Origin: an uncultured Neomegalonema sp.
GTDB taxonomy: Bacteria; Pseudomonadota; Alphaproteobacteria; Rhodobacterales; Rhodobacteraceae
Direction: 5' to 3'
NCBI GenBank assembly: GCA_938008165.1
Contig: CALLLP010000010.1
Location: forward strand, 1 to 64,000
Length of the DNA: 64,000 bases
Shown: one piece after another, positions 7,363-16,418 of the stretch
Position numbering within the stretch: position 1 is the stretch's first letter
Layout of the letters: the number at the start of each line of letters is the position of its first letter
Position numbers and translations under genes: made by a program
Notes under the pieces: generated by a model
Seen by the model: the letters and a program-made list of their open reading frames with translations, nothing else
Told to the model about the DNA's origin: nothing
Databases searched by the model: none

Positions 7363-10324
7363 TCTGCCGCGCTCCTTCCTTGTCATAGAATACCGGCGAG
7401 GCAATCACGGCCCGCGCCGTCGTCTTGCGGTCGATGCCGATTTCCAGCGCCTCGCCCATCCGGTCCATCCCCCCCTCGATCAAGGCCATGGCGATCGACC
7501 GCTTGAGCGTAGGCGAAAAATAGGTCGAGGTAACATGCCCGATCGCCCGTTTTCCATCCTCGGACAGCGCATGCGCCCCATCGGGCAGCACGAAACTCGC
7601 CTCTTCGGTCAGCAGGCCAACCAGTTGCTTGCGCCCCTTGCGGGTCAGGTCGGGTCGCTCCATCGCACGCTTGCCGATGAAGTCTTCTTTCTTCTTCGAG
7701 ACAGCCCAGCTCATCCCCACATCATGCGGCGTGACCGTGCCATCCGTTTCGTCCCCAACGACGATAAAACCCTTCTCGGCGCGCAGGACATGCAGCGCTT
7801 CGGTGCCATAGGGACCGACATCGAGATCCGCGCCCGCCGCCATCAGCTTTTCCCAGAGAGACATGGCGAAAGACGCGGGTGTCGCGATCTCGAAGGATAA
7901 TTCGCCCGAAAACGAGATGCGGAAAACCCGCACCGGGCATCCGGCCAAATGCCCGTCGGCAAACCCCATAAAGGGCAATCCATCCGCCGACAGGTCGATT
8001 GTTCCGTCTAGTTTTTCGATCAGCTTGCGAGCATTCGGCCCGGCAACGGCAAATTGCGACCATTGTTCGGTGACATTGGCCGTATAGACCTTCATGTCGA
8101 ACCATTCGGTTTGCAACCATTCCTCAAACCACGCATGAACGCGATCCGATCCGCCTGAGGTTGTGTGACACAGGAAGGTTTGATCGTCGATCCGTGCGAT
8201 AACGCCATCATCCATCAGAAAGCCATTATCGTTGCACATCAGACCATAGCGGCAGCGCCCCGGTTTCAGGCTCGACATCATGTTGGTGTACATCAAATCG
8301 AGAAACTTGCCCGCATCCGGGCCGCGCACGATGATCTTGCCAAGGGTCGAGGCATCGAGCAGGCCGACGGAATTCCGCACCCGCTTGATCTCGCGATAGA
8401 TCGACGCTTCGCGCTTCTCGCTACCTTTTTGGTAGCGATAGGGCCGTCGCCAATCGCCCACCGGCTCGAATTCCGCACCCTGTGCCGCGTGCCAGTCATG
8501 CAGGGGCGTTTGGCGCACCGGCTTGAACAGCGTGCCTTTTTCCTGTCCGGCAATCGACCCCATCGAAATGGGTGTATAGGGCGGGCGAAATGTCGTGGTG
8601 CCCACATCCGCCATCGCCTTGCCCAGCGTATCGGCGAGAATGGCATGGCCGTTGATATTCGACAGTTTGCCCTGATCGGTGGCCATGCCAAGGGTCGTGT
8701 AGCGCTTGGCATGTTCGACGGATTCAAATCCCTCGCGCGCGGCAAGGCGAATATCGGCAACCGTCACATCGTTCTGATAATCGAGGAAGTGCTTGCCGCC
8801 CATCGCCGCCTTGCCATGGGAGGGGGTGAACCAGACCGGCGAGGCGGGTTGTTCCGTCGCCGAATGAACCGTCGGGACCGCGCTCCCCTGCGCAGCACTC
8901 GCCAGCACATCGGCGGTGGTCAATGCTCCGGTCGCACCGCCCACCATGCGGGCATAGGGTTCGCCGATGCTGTTGCGGGGCGGATTGGCAGAATCGGGGC
9001 GATACATCGCGCGATCCTTGTCCCAGATCACCTTTCCGCCCGAATGGCTGTAGAGATGAACGACCGGCGACCAGCCGCCCGCCATGGCGACGCAATCACA
9101 GGTGATTTTCGCGCCGAACCCGGCTTCGTTCCCTTCGCCGCCGAGTGGAACCGTCTGGATCGCCGTCACACCGTCCTTGCCGCCCGTGACCTTGCCAATG
9201 CCGGTCGATGGCATGACCGTCAGCCCGGCATTGATCGCCCGCTCGACGAGAATGCCCGCCGGATCGGATCGGGAATCGAGGATCGCGGCGACGGTACATC
9301 CCGCCTCATGCAACGCGAGAGCAGTTCGGTAGCCATCGTCATTGGTCGTGTAGAGCACGGTTTTCGCGCCGGGGGCCACGCCCCAGAGCTTGACGTAATC
9401 GCGCACGGCACTGGCCAGCATCACGCCGGGCACATCATTCCCATAGAAGGGAATGGGCCGTTCGATCATGCCGGTTGCGCCGATAATCTGCTTCGTCCGC
9501 ACCCGCCAGAGGCGATGACGCGGGCCGGTCGGAACCGTATGATCGGCGCGACGCTCATAAAGCAGCGTATATCCATGGTCGAAGGCCGCCGAGCAACAAG
9601 TCCGCAGGCGAATGGTGACATTCTCCATCGCTTCCAGCGCCGCGATCTGCTCCGCGAGCCAGTCACGGGCCGGTTTGCCGTCGATTTCTGCATCGTCATC
9701 GACCAGCAGACGCCCGCCAAGGCGTTCGGTCTGCTCGACCAGCATGACCCGCTCACCCGCTTCGCCCGCCCGGCGCGCAGCCAGCAATCCGGCGGGACCG
9801 CCCCCCGCGATCAACGTGTCGCAAAAAGCGTATTGATGCTCGTAAGTATCCGGGTCCGCTTCGGTCGGCGCGCGGCCCAGCCCGGCGATCCGGCGGATCA
9901 TCGGCTCGAAGACGTGCTTCCATGCCACGCGGGGATGGATGAAGGTCTTGTAGTAGAAACCCGCCGGATACAGCCGCGAGGCGGCAGCGTTCAACACCCC
10001 CACATCGGTTCGCAGGGACGGAAAACGGTTCTGCGATGTGGCCTCCAACCCGTCGAACAGCTCGATCTGGGTCATGCGGATATTGGGTTCGTGGCGATTG
10101 CCAGACCCCAGATTGACAAGGGCGTTCGGCTCCTCCGGTCCCGATGTCACCACACCGCGCGGGCGGTGATATTTGTAGGAACGGTTCACCAGCTTGACGC
10201 TATTGGCCAACAATGCCGAAGCAAGCGTATCGCCCTTCACACCCCGGTATTCCGTGCCATCGAACCGAAAGCGCAAGGGCGTACCGCGCTCGATCAGCGC
10301 GCCGCCGGTCTTGAGGCGGGTCAT
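7355..10324 (-). CDS. soxA: Sarcosine oxidase subunit alpha
   Basis: 989 residues, the normal size for SoxA. Order of parts: an N-terminal 2Fe-2S-ferredoxin-like region (RFDGTEYRGVKGDTLASAL), an NAD-binding pyridine-nucleotide fold with GGGPAGLLAARRAGEAG near 172, and a C-terminal aminomethyltransferase-like (GcvT) half beginning near 610 with the folate-site region (FDMKVYTANVTEQW, GPYGTEALHVLRAEKG). The complex oxidises sarcosine to glycine, with transfer of the methyl carbon to tetrahydrofolate. It overlaps soxD by 4 bases (ATGA) and soxG by 8, so the three are one operon. The N-methylglutamate dehydrogenase subunit is a related alternative, but overall features fit SoxA. Confidence 0.93.
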   Translation of the reverse strand: MTRLKTGGALIERGTPLRFRFDGTEYRGVKGDTLASALLANSVKLVNRSYKYHRPRGVVTSGPEEPNALVNLGSGNRHEPNIRMTQIELFDGLEATSQNRFPSLRTDVGVLNAAASRLYPAGFYYKTFIHPRVAWKHVFEPMIRRIAGLGRAPTEADPDTYEHQYAFCDTLIAGGGPAGLLAARRAGEAGERVMLVEQTERLGGRLLVDDDAEIDGKPARDWLAEQIAALEAMENVTIRLRTCCSAAFDHGYTLLYERRADHTVPTGPRHRLWRVRTKQIIGATGMIERPIPFYGNDVPGVMLASAVRDYVKLWGVAPGAKTVLYTTNDDGYRTALALHEAGCTVAAILDSRSDPAGILVERAINAGLTVMPSTGIGKVTGGKDGVTAIQTVPLGGEGNEAGFGAKITCDCVAMAGGWSPVVHLYSHSGGKVIWDKDRAMYRPDSANPPRNSIGEPYARMVGGATGALTTADVLASAAQGSAVPTVHSATEQPASPVWFTPSHGKAAMGGKHFLDYQNDVTVADIRLAAREGFESVEHAKRYTTLGMATDQGKLSNINGHAILADTLGKAMADVGTTTFRPPYTPISMGSIAGQEKGTLFKPVRQTPLHDWHAAQGAEFEPVGDWRRPYRYQKGSEKREASIYREIKRVRNSVGLLDASTLGKIIVRGPDAGKFLDLMYTNMMSSLKPGRCRYGLMCNDNGFLMDDGVIARIDDQTFLCHTTSGGSDRVHAWFEEWLQTEWFDMKVYTANVTEQWSQFAVAGPNARKLIEKLDGTIDLSADGLPFMGFADGHLAGCPVRVFRISFSGELSFEIATPASFAMSLWEKLMAAGADLDVGPYGTEALHVLRAEKGFIVVGDETDGTVTPHDVGMSWAVSKKKEDFIGKRAMERPDLTRKGRKQLVGLLTEEASFVLPDGAHALSEDGKRAIGHVTSTYFSPTLKRSIAMALIEGGMDRMGEALEIGIDRKTTARAVIASPVFYDKEGARQNV

Positions 10325-10629
10325 GGCGCAGTCCTTTCGGCAATGTAATCGAGAATGGCTTGGGGCGGGCTTAGGTCATCCGCCGCATAGACTCCGAAAA
10401 TTTCCAGCGTGTGCGTATGACGCGCCATATGAAACCACTTTCCACAACCAAAAGCATGACGCCAGCGCTCGTAATGGACCGCACGCGGGTTCTTACGCTC
10501 GAACAGATAGGTCGCCCAATCCGTGTCGGAGCAATCGGGACCGGGGCGCGTGATATGCGCTTCGCCACCGGGGGCGAACTCGGTTTCCTCGGCCTCGACG
10601 CCACAACAGGGGCACTGAATCAAAAGCAT
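10321..10629 (-). CDS. soxD: Sarcosine oxidase subunit delta
   Basis: 102 residues with the zinc-binding opening MLLIQCPCCGVEAEETEF and a later HAFGCGKWFHMARHT stretch that supplies the remaining ligands, as in SoxD. The family's typical RxNPRxxHxERWRH region is present (ERKNPRAVHYERWRH). It is the first gene of the visible soxDAG operon. Upstream, where soxB is normally found, lies a divergent zinc-ribbon gene instead, so the FAD-bearing beta subunit must be encoded elsewhere. The ribosome binding site is weak (GGATCC 9 bases upstream). Confidence 0.93.
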   Translation of the reverse strand: MLLIQCPCCGVEAEETEFAPGGEAHITRPGPDCSDTDWATYLFERKNPRAVHYERWRHAFGCGKWFHMARHTHTLEIFGVYAADDLSPPQAILDYIAERTAP

Positions 10630-10642
10630 GGGACAGGATCCA

Positions 10643-10768
10643 ATGAATTACGATTTCGCGGTGATGGCTTATGCCGCAAAGCTGCGCCCGTGCAAATCCG
10701 TCAGACTGTCGCCCCTTCGCGACGCGATGGGGCCTTTCAATCCGGTGAGGACGCGATTATCTGCATAA
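10643..10768 (+). CDS. Possible 41-residue ORF upstream of the zinc-ribbon gene
   Basis: An ATG at 10643 follows GGGACAGGAT and opens a 41-codon frame (MNYDFAVMAYAAKLRPCKS...VRTRLSA) that ends 15 bases before the zinc-ribbon start. Codon use is like the neighbouring genes. I do not recognise the product, and it may be chance. It also overlaps the likely promoter of soxD on the other strand. Confidence 0.3.
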   Translation: MNYDFAVMAYAAKLRPCKSVRLSPLRDAMGPFNPVRTRLSA

Positions 10769-10783
10769 TCGAAGGAGGCGGCG

Positions 10784-11131
10784 ATGCCCAGAACCGTGAA
10801 AACGATTTCCTGCTGTTACTGCGATGCCTCGACGCTTGTGGATCTGGCAAAGATCGGGCGCGGGGTGCTGACCTGCGATGCCTGCGGCGCGCGGTTGTCC
10901 TCGGCGCGGATGGAAGCGGTGGTCAATAAACCGATCCCGGTACAGCGCCGCCCTGCCAAGCAGACAGGACAGACCGGCACGCTCGATGCCCGCTGGCAGG
11001 GCCCCGCCGTGCCGTTCCTGTCACTGGAAAACAAGCCGAAGAAAAAATCCAAATCAAAGCCAAAAAAGCGCAAGAGCTTTCTTGATCGCCTCGAAGACAT
11101 CTGGGATGAGATCGAGGATATCATCGATTAG
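10784..11131 (+). CDS. Small zinc-ribbon protein with basic linker
   Basis: 115 residues. The first 40 residues hold two CxxC knuckles (CCYC at 10-13 and CDAC at 31-34), a zinc-ribbon arrangement. The middle is Pro- and Gln-rich, then comes a very basic stretch (KPKKKSKSKPKKRKS, about residues 84-98) and an acidic end (LEDIWDEIEDIID). An excellent AAGGAGG lies 7 bases before the ATG. The charge pattern suggests binding to nucleic acid or to an acidic partner, but that is inference; no family name is certain. It is divergent from soxDAG. Confidence 0.75.
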   Translation: MPRTVKTISCCYCDASTLVDLAKIGRGVLTCDACGARLSSARMEAVVNKPIPVQRRPAKQTGQTGTLDARWQGPAVPFLSLENKPKKKSKSKPKKRKSFLDRLEDIWDEIEDIID

Positions 11132-11158
11132 AGCGAAACCCGGCCAGAGTTAAGGGAC

Positions 11159-11215
11159 GATACGCCAAAAATGCTCCCTTGCGGCCCGCCGCCTTGGGGC
11201 GACTTTCGGCGTATC
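11159..11215. repeat. Long inverted repeat with nested hairpin before the cupin gene
   Basis: GATACGCC at 11159-11166 and GGCGTATC at 11208-11215 are perfect 8-base reverse complements. Between them lies a second hairpin, GCGGC-CC-GCCGC, at 11181-11192. The structure sits between the zinc-ribbon stop and the cupin start, so it could end the first transcript or be a control element for the second. No clear T-run follows. Confidence 0.35.
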
Positions 11216-11257
11216 TTGATCGGGGCTTGCTGTAGAACAAAACTCAAGGATGACCCC

Positions 11258-11569
11258 ATGATCGAAAGCTTTCCCGCCAAACAGGCCGACCCCGGTGTCA
11301 CGCGACAGGTTTTGTCGCATTCGCCTGAGCTGATGGTCGTATCCTTCAAGTTCGAGGAGGGGGCAGCGGGCAAGCTGCATAACCATCCTCATATTCAATC
11401 GACCTATGTGAAAAGCGGCGCGTTCACTTTTTCGGTCGCGGGGGAGGAGTTTGTGGTCAAGGAAGGCGACAGCTTTGTCATCCCCTCGAATGCCGTACAT
11501 GGCTGCACCTGCACCGTACCGGGCGAGTTGATCGATACCTTCACCCCCCGGCGCGACGACTTTCTATAA
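11258..11569 (+). CDS. Single-domain cupin protein (KdgF-like)
   Basis: 103 residues, one cupin barrel. Motif 1 appears as AAGKLHNHPHIQSTYVKSG with metal-binding His residues and Glu/Gln position; motif 2 as GDSFVIPSNAVHGCT. This pattern matches the KdgF-like pectin degradation cupins, which open unsaturated uronates, but many single cupins look the same. The start at 11258 has CAAGGA 7 bases upstream; an ATG at 11171 lies inside the inverted repeat and is unlikely. There are no pectin or alginate genes nearby, so the substrate is unknown. Confidence 0.8.
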   Translation: MIESFPAKQADPGVTRQVLSHSPELMVVSFKFEEGAAGKLHNHPHIQSTYVKSGAFTFSVAGEEFVVKEGDSFVIPSNAVHGCTCTVPGELIDTFTPRRDDFL

Positions 11570-11666
11570 CCGTATTGGGCTTTAAAGGCGTCGGGCGGTC
11601 GGCGGATTGCCCTGATACCACTCTGCGGACTCGCTTCACGTCTGCGGACACGATACGTCATGGGAC

Positions 11667-12572
11667 ATGAACAAGGGCGGACCTTCCAGCGAAATCCTCA
11701 AATCCGGCCTTGTTCCTTTGCTTGCGGGGCTGGGAATGGCCGCCCTGTCCGGGGCGGTCATGAAAGGGTTATCGACGGAACTGCCCGCCTTTCTGATCGT
11801 CTGGATTCGTTTTCTGGGTTTTGTGGCGATCATGGTGCCGCTCGTGCTGTGGCGACAGGGCAAGGCCCGGATGATGCGGCCCGTCCTGCCATGGGCGCAG
11901 TTGTTGCGCGGGGCGATGATGGCGATGGGAACCGTGTGTTTCGTGATCGCCGCCCGCACGCTCGATTTCGCCGAAGCGATTACACTGCTCTACATCTATC
12001 CGTTTCTGATCACGCTGCTGGCCCCCCTGTTTCTCAATGAACCGCCGCGCCTGCAGACCTTTTTGGGGGTTGCGGGCGGATTTGTCGGCGTGCTTCTGGT
12101 GGCACGGCCCAGCGCGCAGGGGCTGGTCAATGCGGGCACGCCCTTCGCGCTGGCGGCGGGGGCCTCAATCGCCGGGCAGATGATCCTGAACCGGCGTTTG
12201 GGCAGTGCAGTCGATCCGCTGTTGACCTCGTTCTGGGGCGCTTGTGTGGTCACGATGTTGCTGACACCCTTCGCGCCGTGGATATGGCAGGCGGTGACCC
12301 CTGAACAGGCGGGTAAGCTGGCCCTGCTGGCGGGCATGGCGGCCTTGAGCCAGACCCTCGTGACCATCGCCTTCGCCCGCAGCCCCGCCGTCGACCTCGC
12401 GCCGTTTACCTATATGGAGATCATCGCGGCGGTCGGGATCGGCTTTGCGGTGTTTGGCACCCTGCCCGATACGTGGTCGTTTCTCGGCATGGCGATCATC
12501 ATCGCAAGCGGCGTGATGGTCGCGCGGATACAGCGCGGACGGATCACGGCACGGCGACAGCCAAAAATATGA
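11667..12572 (+). CDS. DMT-superfamily (EamA) transporter
   Basis: 301 residues with about ten hydrophobic helices arranged as two EamA halves. Typical phrases are GLSTELPAFLIVWIRFLGF, AITLLYIYPFLITLLAPLFLNE and, in the second half, PFTYMEIIAAVGIGFAVFGTLPD. Such carriers usually export metabolites or amino acids across the inner membrane; the cargo is not predictable. The C-terminus is basic (RIQRGRITARRQPKI), putting it in the cytoplasm. A short palindrome ACGAAA-A-TTTCGT follows 6 bases after the stop (12579-12591). Confidence 0.9.
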   Translation: MNKGGPSSEILKSGLVPLLAGLGMAALSGAVMKGLSTELPAFLIVWIRFLGFVAIMVPLVLWRQGKARMMRPVLPWAQLLRGAMMAMGTVCFVIAARTLDFAEAITLLYIYPFLITLLAPLFLNEPPRLQTFLGVAGGFVGVLLVARPSAQGLVNAGTPFALAAGASIAGQMILNRRLGSAVDPLLTSFWGACVVTMLLTPFAPWIWQAVTPEQAGKLALLAGMAALSQTLVTIAFARSPAVDLAPFTYMEIIAAVGIGFAVFGTLPDTWSFLGMAIIIASGVMVARIQRGRITARRQPKI

Positions 12573-12679
12573 CGCGCACGAAAATTTCGTCAAACAAGCC
12601 CTGAGCGACCATTCGTTTCGCTTGCATCACATTTCGCTGCACTGCAATATGGACATGGAATTCTGAACAGGACCATCCC

Positions 12680-14653
12680 ATGACCAAAACCGCCGATCGC
12701 CCGTGGCTCATGCGAACCTATGCCGGTCATTCGACCGCCGCCGCCTCCAACGCGCTCTACAAGACCAATATGGCCAAGGGACAGACGGGCCTGTCGGTCG
12801 CCTTCGACCTGCCGACGCAAACGGGCTATGACAGCGACCATATCCTCGCGCGGGGCGAGGTCGGCAAGGTCGGCGTGCCGGTCAGCCATATCGGCGACAT
12901 GCGCACCCTGTTCGACGGCATCCCGCTGGAGCAAATGAACACTTCCATGACCATCAATGCGACCGCTGCATGGTTGCTGGCGCTCTATGTCGCGGTGGCG
13001 GAGGAGCAAGGGGCCGATCCCGCCACGCTACAGGGCACCGTGCAGAACGACATCATCAAGGAATACCTGTCGCGCGGCACCTATGTCTTTCCGCCAGAGC
13101 CAAGCCTGCGCCTGATTACCGATGTCGCGGCCTATACCTATTCGGCGGTTCCGAAATGGAATCCGATGAATGTATGCTCGTATCATTTGCAGGAAGCGGG
13201 CGCGACGCCGGAGCAGGAACTTGCCTTCGCGCTGGCCACGGCCACGGCGGTGCTCGATGGCATGCGCGCGCGGGACGATGTGGCGGAGGAGGATTTTCCG
13301 GGCATTGTCGCGCGGATCAGCTTTTTCGTGAATGCGGGCATCCGCTTCGTGACCGAGATGTGCAAGATGCGCGCTTTCGTGGATCTATGGGATGAAATCA
13401 CCGCCGAGCGCTATGGCGTGACCGATCCGAAACTGCGGCGTTTTCGCTATGGCGTACAGGTCAACAGCCTCGGCCTGACCGAACAGCAACCGGAGAACAA
13501 CCCCTATCGCATCCTGCTGGAGATGCTGGCCGTCACCCTGTCTAAAAATGCGCGGGCGCGGGCGGTTCAGCTACCGGCCTGGAACGAGGCGCTGGGCCTG
13601 CCCCGCCCGTGGGATCAACAATGGTCGCTTCGGATGCAGCAGGTTCTGGCCTTCGAGACGGATCTTCTGGAATATGACGACCTGTTCGACGGAAACCCGG
13701 CAGTCGAGCGCAAGGTCGCCGCGCTGAAAGACGGGGCGCGGGACGAACTGACCCGGATCGACGAGATGGGCGGGGCCATGGCCGCCATCGATTACATGAA
13801 GCGACAATTGGTCGAAGCGAATTCCGAGCGGATCGCCGGGATCGAAAGCGGCGCGCAGACGGTGATCGGCGTCAACCGCTTTACCGAAACCGCCGAATCC
13901 CCTCTGACGGCAGGCGATGGCGGTATTCTCGTCGTCGATCCGGCGGTGGAGGCCGAACAGGTCGAGCGATTGCAGGAATGGCGCGCCCAGCGGGGCGATG
14001 TCGCGGGCGCGCTGGCCGATTTACGCGCTGCGGCGGTCGAGGGGCGCAATATCATGCCCGCTTCCATCGCCGCCGCAAAAGCGGGTGTCACGACCGGCGA
14101 ATGGGGCGGCGTGATGCGCGAAGTCTTCGGCGAATATCGCGCACCAACCGGCGTCAGTGCCTCGGCTCAGGCCACCGTCACCGATGAGGAAGCGATGACG
14201 AAAGTGCGCGCCGATGTGGAGCGGGTCTCGGCGGCACAGGGGCGCCGGATCAAGTTTCTGGTCGGCAAACCGGGCCTTGACGGCCATTCCAACGGGGCCG
14301 AACAAATCGCGGTCCGGGCGCGGGATTGCGGGATGGAAGTCGTCTATGAAGGCATCCGCTTAACCCCGGCGCAGATCGTCAACACGGCGCTGGAAGAAGG
14401 CGTGCATGTCGTTGGCCTGTCGATCCTGTCCGGTTCTCACATGCCGCTGGTGGCCGAAGTGATGGCCCTGATGCGCCAGCAGGGTCTCGATGACATCCCG
14501 GTCATTGCAGGCGGGATCATCCCCGATAGCGACGCCGCCGCCCTGCGTGCCGATGGCGTGGCGCGGGTCTATACCCCCAAGGATTTCGAACTCACGAAAA
14601 TCATGGCCGATATCGTCTCCCTCGTGGAGCATAACGAGGCAAAGGCGGCCTGA
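12680..14653 (+). CDS. ecm: Ethylmalonyl-CoA mutase
   Basis: 657 residues, with the catalytic barrel and cobalamin domain in one chain. The opening (RTYAGHSTAAASNALYKTN, then GQTGLSVAFDLPTQTGYDSDH) and AFVDLWDEITAERYG match the ethylmalonyl-CoA mutase (MeaA) branch rather than methylmalonyl-CoA mutase. The C-terminal B12 domain carries DGHSNG, the DxHxxG motif with the axial His at about residue 536. The enzyme converts ethylmalonyl-CoA to methylsuccinyl-CoA in the ethylmalonyl-CoA pathway for acetyl-CoA assimilation. Other pathway genes (ccr, mcd, mch) are not here; pccA lies 22 kb away. ACAGGA precedes the ATG. Confidence 0.9.
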   Translation: MTKTADRPWLMRTYAGHSTAAASNALYKTNMAKGQTGLSVAFDLPTQTGYDSDHILARGEVGKVGVPVSHIGDMRTLFDGIPLEQMNTSMTINATAAWLLALYVAVAEEQGADPATLQGTVQNDIIKEYLSRGTYVFPPEPSLRLITDVAAYTYSAVPKWNPMNVCSYHLQEAGATPEQELAFALATATAVLDGMRARDDVAEEDFPGIVARISFFVNAGIRFVTEMCKMRAFVDLWDEITAERYGVTDPKLRRFRYGVQVNSLGLTEQQPENNPYRILLEMLAVTLSKNARARAVQLPAWNEALGLPRPWDQQWSLRMQQVLAFETDLLEYDDLFDGNPAVERKVAALKDGARDELTRIDEMGGAMAAIDYMKRQLVEANSERIAGIESGAQTVIGVNRFTETAESPLTAGDGGILVVDPAVEAEQVERLQEWRAQRGDVAGALADLRAAAVEGRNIMPASIAAAKAGVTTGEWGGVMREVFGEYRAPTGVSASAQATVTDEEAMTKVRADVERVSAAQGRRIKFLVGKPGLDGHSNGAEQIAVRARDCGMEVVYEGIRLTPAQIVNTALEEGVHVVGLSILSGSHMPLVAEVMALMRQQGLDDIPVIAGGIIPDSDAAALRADGVARVYTPKDFELTKIMADIVSLVEHNEAKAA

Positions 14654-14702
14654 GGCCACGCCCCTCGCGAGCACGCAATCTTTGGGAAGAAAGAGACCGA
14701 CC

Positions 14703-15305
14703 ATGACGCTGACCCGACGCACGATCCTTGCCGCCCCTGCCCTGCTGGCCACGCCCGCATTCGCAGGATTCTTCGACCCCACCCCTGCCGAACAGGATCA
14801 GGCCATCGCGACCCTGAAGACCCCCGGCCATGCGCTATTGCTGCGCCACACCCTCGCGCCCGGCCATAACGACCCGGCGGATTTCGATCTGTCCGAATGC
14901 CAGACCCAGCGCAATCTGGACGATGTGGGCCGGGCGCAGGCGGTGCGCGTCGGGGATTGGCTGCGCGATAAGGGCGTTATGCCCTCCACGGTCTATAGCA
15001 GCCAGTGGTGTCGTTGCATGGATACCGCGCGCCTGATGGGATTTGCGCCGATCGTGCCGGAAGTATCCTTGAACTCGATCGCCGACATGCCCGGCACCGA
15101 GGCTGAAAAACTCCGCAAACTGCGTCGGTTTGTCGGAAGCCTCGTCTCAAAACCCGGCCCCGCCATCCTCGTCACCCATTCCACCATTGCCAGCCATCTG
15201 ATCGGCGGCCTGCTTGGTTCGGGCGAAGGATCGGTCATCGCTATCGCAGCGGATGGATCGGCAAAATCTCTCGGACGTGTCTTGTTCGGTATGGAGCGGG
15301 TATAG
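14703..15305 (+). CDS. Exported histidine phosphatase-superfamily protein
   Basis: 200 residues. A signal peptide with two arginines (MTLTRRTILAAPALLATPAFA) suggests export, possibly by Tat. The mature part has the phosphohistidine centre ALLLRHTLAPGH, where the usual RHG is RHT, and a second conserved His in VTHSTIASHL near residue 160. The ATG at 14703 is preceded by GAAAGAGA. Family members remove phosphate from small molecules or act as SixA-like regulators; an exported form would act on periplasmic substrates. It starts 49 bases after ecm but has no obvious link to it. Confidence 0.8.
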   Translation: MTLTRRTILAAPALLATPAFAGFFDPTPAEQDQAIATLKTPGHALLLRHTLAPGHNDPADFDLSECQTQRNLDDVGRAQAVRVGDWLRDKGVMPSTVYSSQWCRCMDTARLMGFAPIVPEVSLNSIADMPGTEAEKLRKLRRFVGSLVSKPGPAILVTHSTIASHLIGGLLGSGEGSVIAIAADGSAKSLGRVLFGMERV

Positions 15306-15464
15306 GCCAAAACCGTCCAAGGGCAGGCGCCATCATGGGCGTTTCCCGGCACGATGCCGCCCCATGGAATTGCATTTCATACACGGTATGCCATTGCCAC
15401 GGGCATCGCAGATTTGCATAACGGGGAAAATATCTTGCGAACCCCCGCCAGCAATGGAGCCGCG

Positions 15465-16403
15465 ATGAAACCCGAAATCCTGATGATGGGTCCGATGATG
15501 CCGCATGTGGAGGCGGCGCTCGACGCGGCCTATACGGTCCATCGCCTTTACAAAACCGATGATAAGGACGGCTTGCTCGCCGAGGCCGGGCCGCGCATCC
15601 GGGGCATTGCGACCGATGGTGGCCTGGGCGCCAGTGCCGACTTGATGGCCCGCTTACCGGCGTTGGAAATCGTCTCCTGCTATGGTGTCGGGGTCGATGC
15701 GATCGATCTTGCCCATGCGGGCAAGCAGGGCGTTACCGTCACCAACACCCCCGATGTTCTCAATGACGACGTAGCGAATATGGCGGTTGCCCTCGTCCTC
15801 GCCACCAGCCGCACCCTCGTCGCGAATGACACATATCTGCGACAGGGACGATGGGTCAATGACGGCGCACCCCCCCTCGCCCGCTCGATTCGGGGGCGCA
15901 AGGTCGGCATCCTCGGACTGGGCCGCATCGGCAAGGATATCGCCGAGAAACTTCAGGTTTTCGGCTGTGAAATCGTCTATCACGGGCGCTCGAAACAGGA
16001 TGTGTCATACGAGTATTTCGACGATCTGACGGCCATGGCTTCGGCGGTCGATTTCCTGATTGCCATCTGTCCCGGCGGCCCCGCCACAAATGGTATCGTC
16101 AATGCCGCCGTGTTGAACGCGCTGGGACCGGAAGGCACCTTCATCAATGTCGCGCGCGGATCGGTGCATGATGAAGCCGCCCTCGTTTCCGCCTTGCAGA
16201 GCGGTGCACTTGGCATGGCGGGGCTGGATGTCTTTGCTGCCGAGCCGAGCGTGCCCGACGCCCTGCTGACGATGGACAATGTCGTCCTGCAACCCCACCA
16301 AGGCAGCGGCACCGTCGAAACCCGCCGTGCGATGGGCGATCTCGTCATCGAAAACCTGCACCGTCATTTTACCGGCGAGCCGGTCAAGACCCCCGTTACC
16401 TGA
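15465..16403 (+). CDS. D-isomer-specific 2-hydroxyacid dehydrogenase (glyoxylate/hydroxypyruvate reductase-like)
   Basis: 312 residues, the usual size. The substrate domain ends with SCYGVGVDAIDLAHA, followed by the NAD(P) fold with GLGRIGKDIAEKLQVFG (GxGxxG) near 150. The catalytic triad region reads INVARGSVHDEAALVSAL (Arg), GLDVFAAEPSVPDALL (Glu) and QPHQGSGT (His). A start at 15465 behind GGAG is preferred over an upstream ATG at 15354. It probably reduces glyoxylate or hydroxypyruvate, which fits the C2 theme of the window. A dehydrogenase of another family follows 15 bases later, suggesting an operon. Confidence 0.88.
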   Translation: MKPEILMMGPMMPHVEAALDAAYTVHRLYKTDDKDGLLAEAGPRIRGIATDGGLGASADLMARLPALEIVSCYGVGVDAIDLAHAGKQGVTVTNTPDVLNDDVANMAVALVLATSRTLVANDTYLRQGRWVNDGAPPLARSIRGRKVGILGLGRIGKDIAEKLQVFGCEIVYHGRSKQDVSYEYFDDLTAMASAVDFLIAICPGGPATNGIVNAAVLNALGPEGTFINVARGSVHDEAALVSALQSGALGMAGLDVFAAEPSVPDALLTMDNVVLQPHQGSGTVETRRAMGDLVIENLHRHFTGEPVKTPVT

Positions 16404-16418
16404 ATTTCGGAGAAAAAT

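Noticed and set aside
8165-10348. 727-codon open frame on the plus strand opposite soxA
   Set aside because: It mirrors a well-supported gene in a GC-rich genome; its product is Arg/His-rich without a known domain, so it is a shadow.
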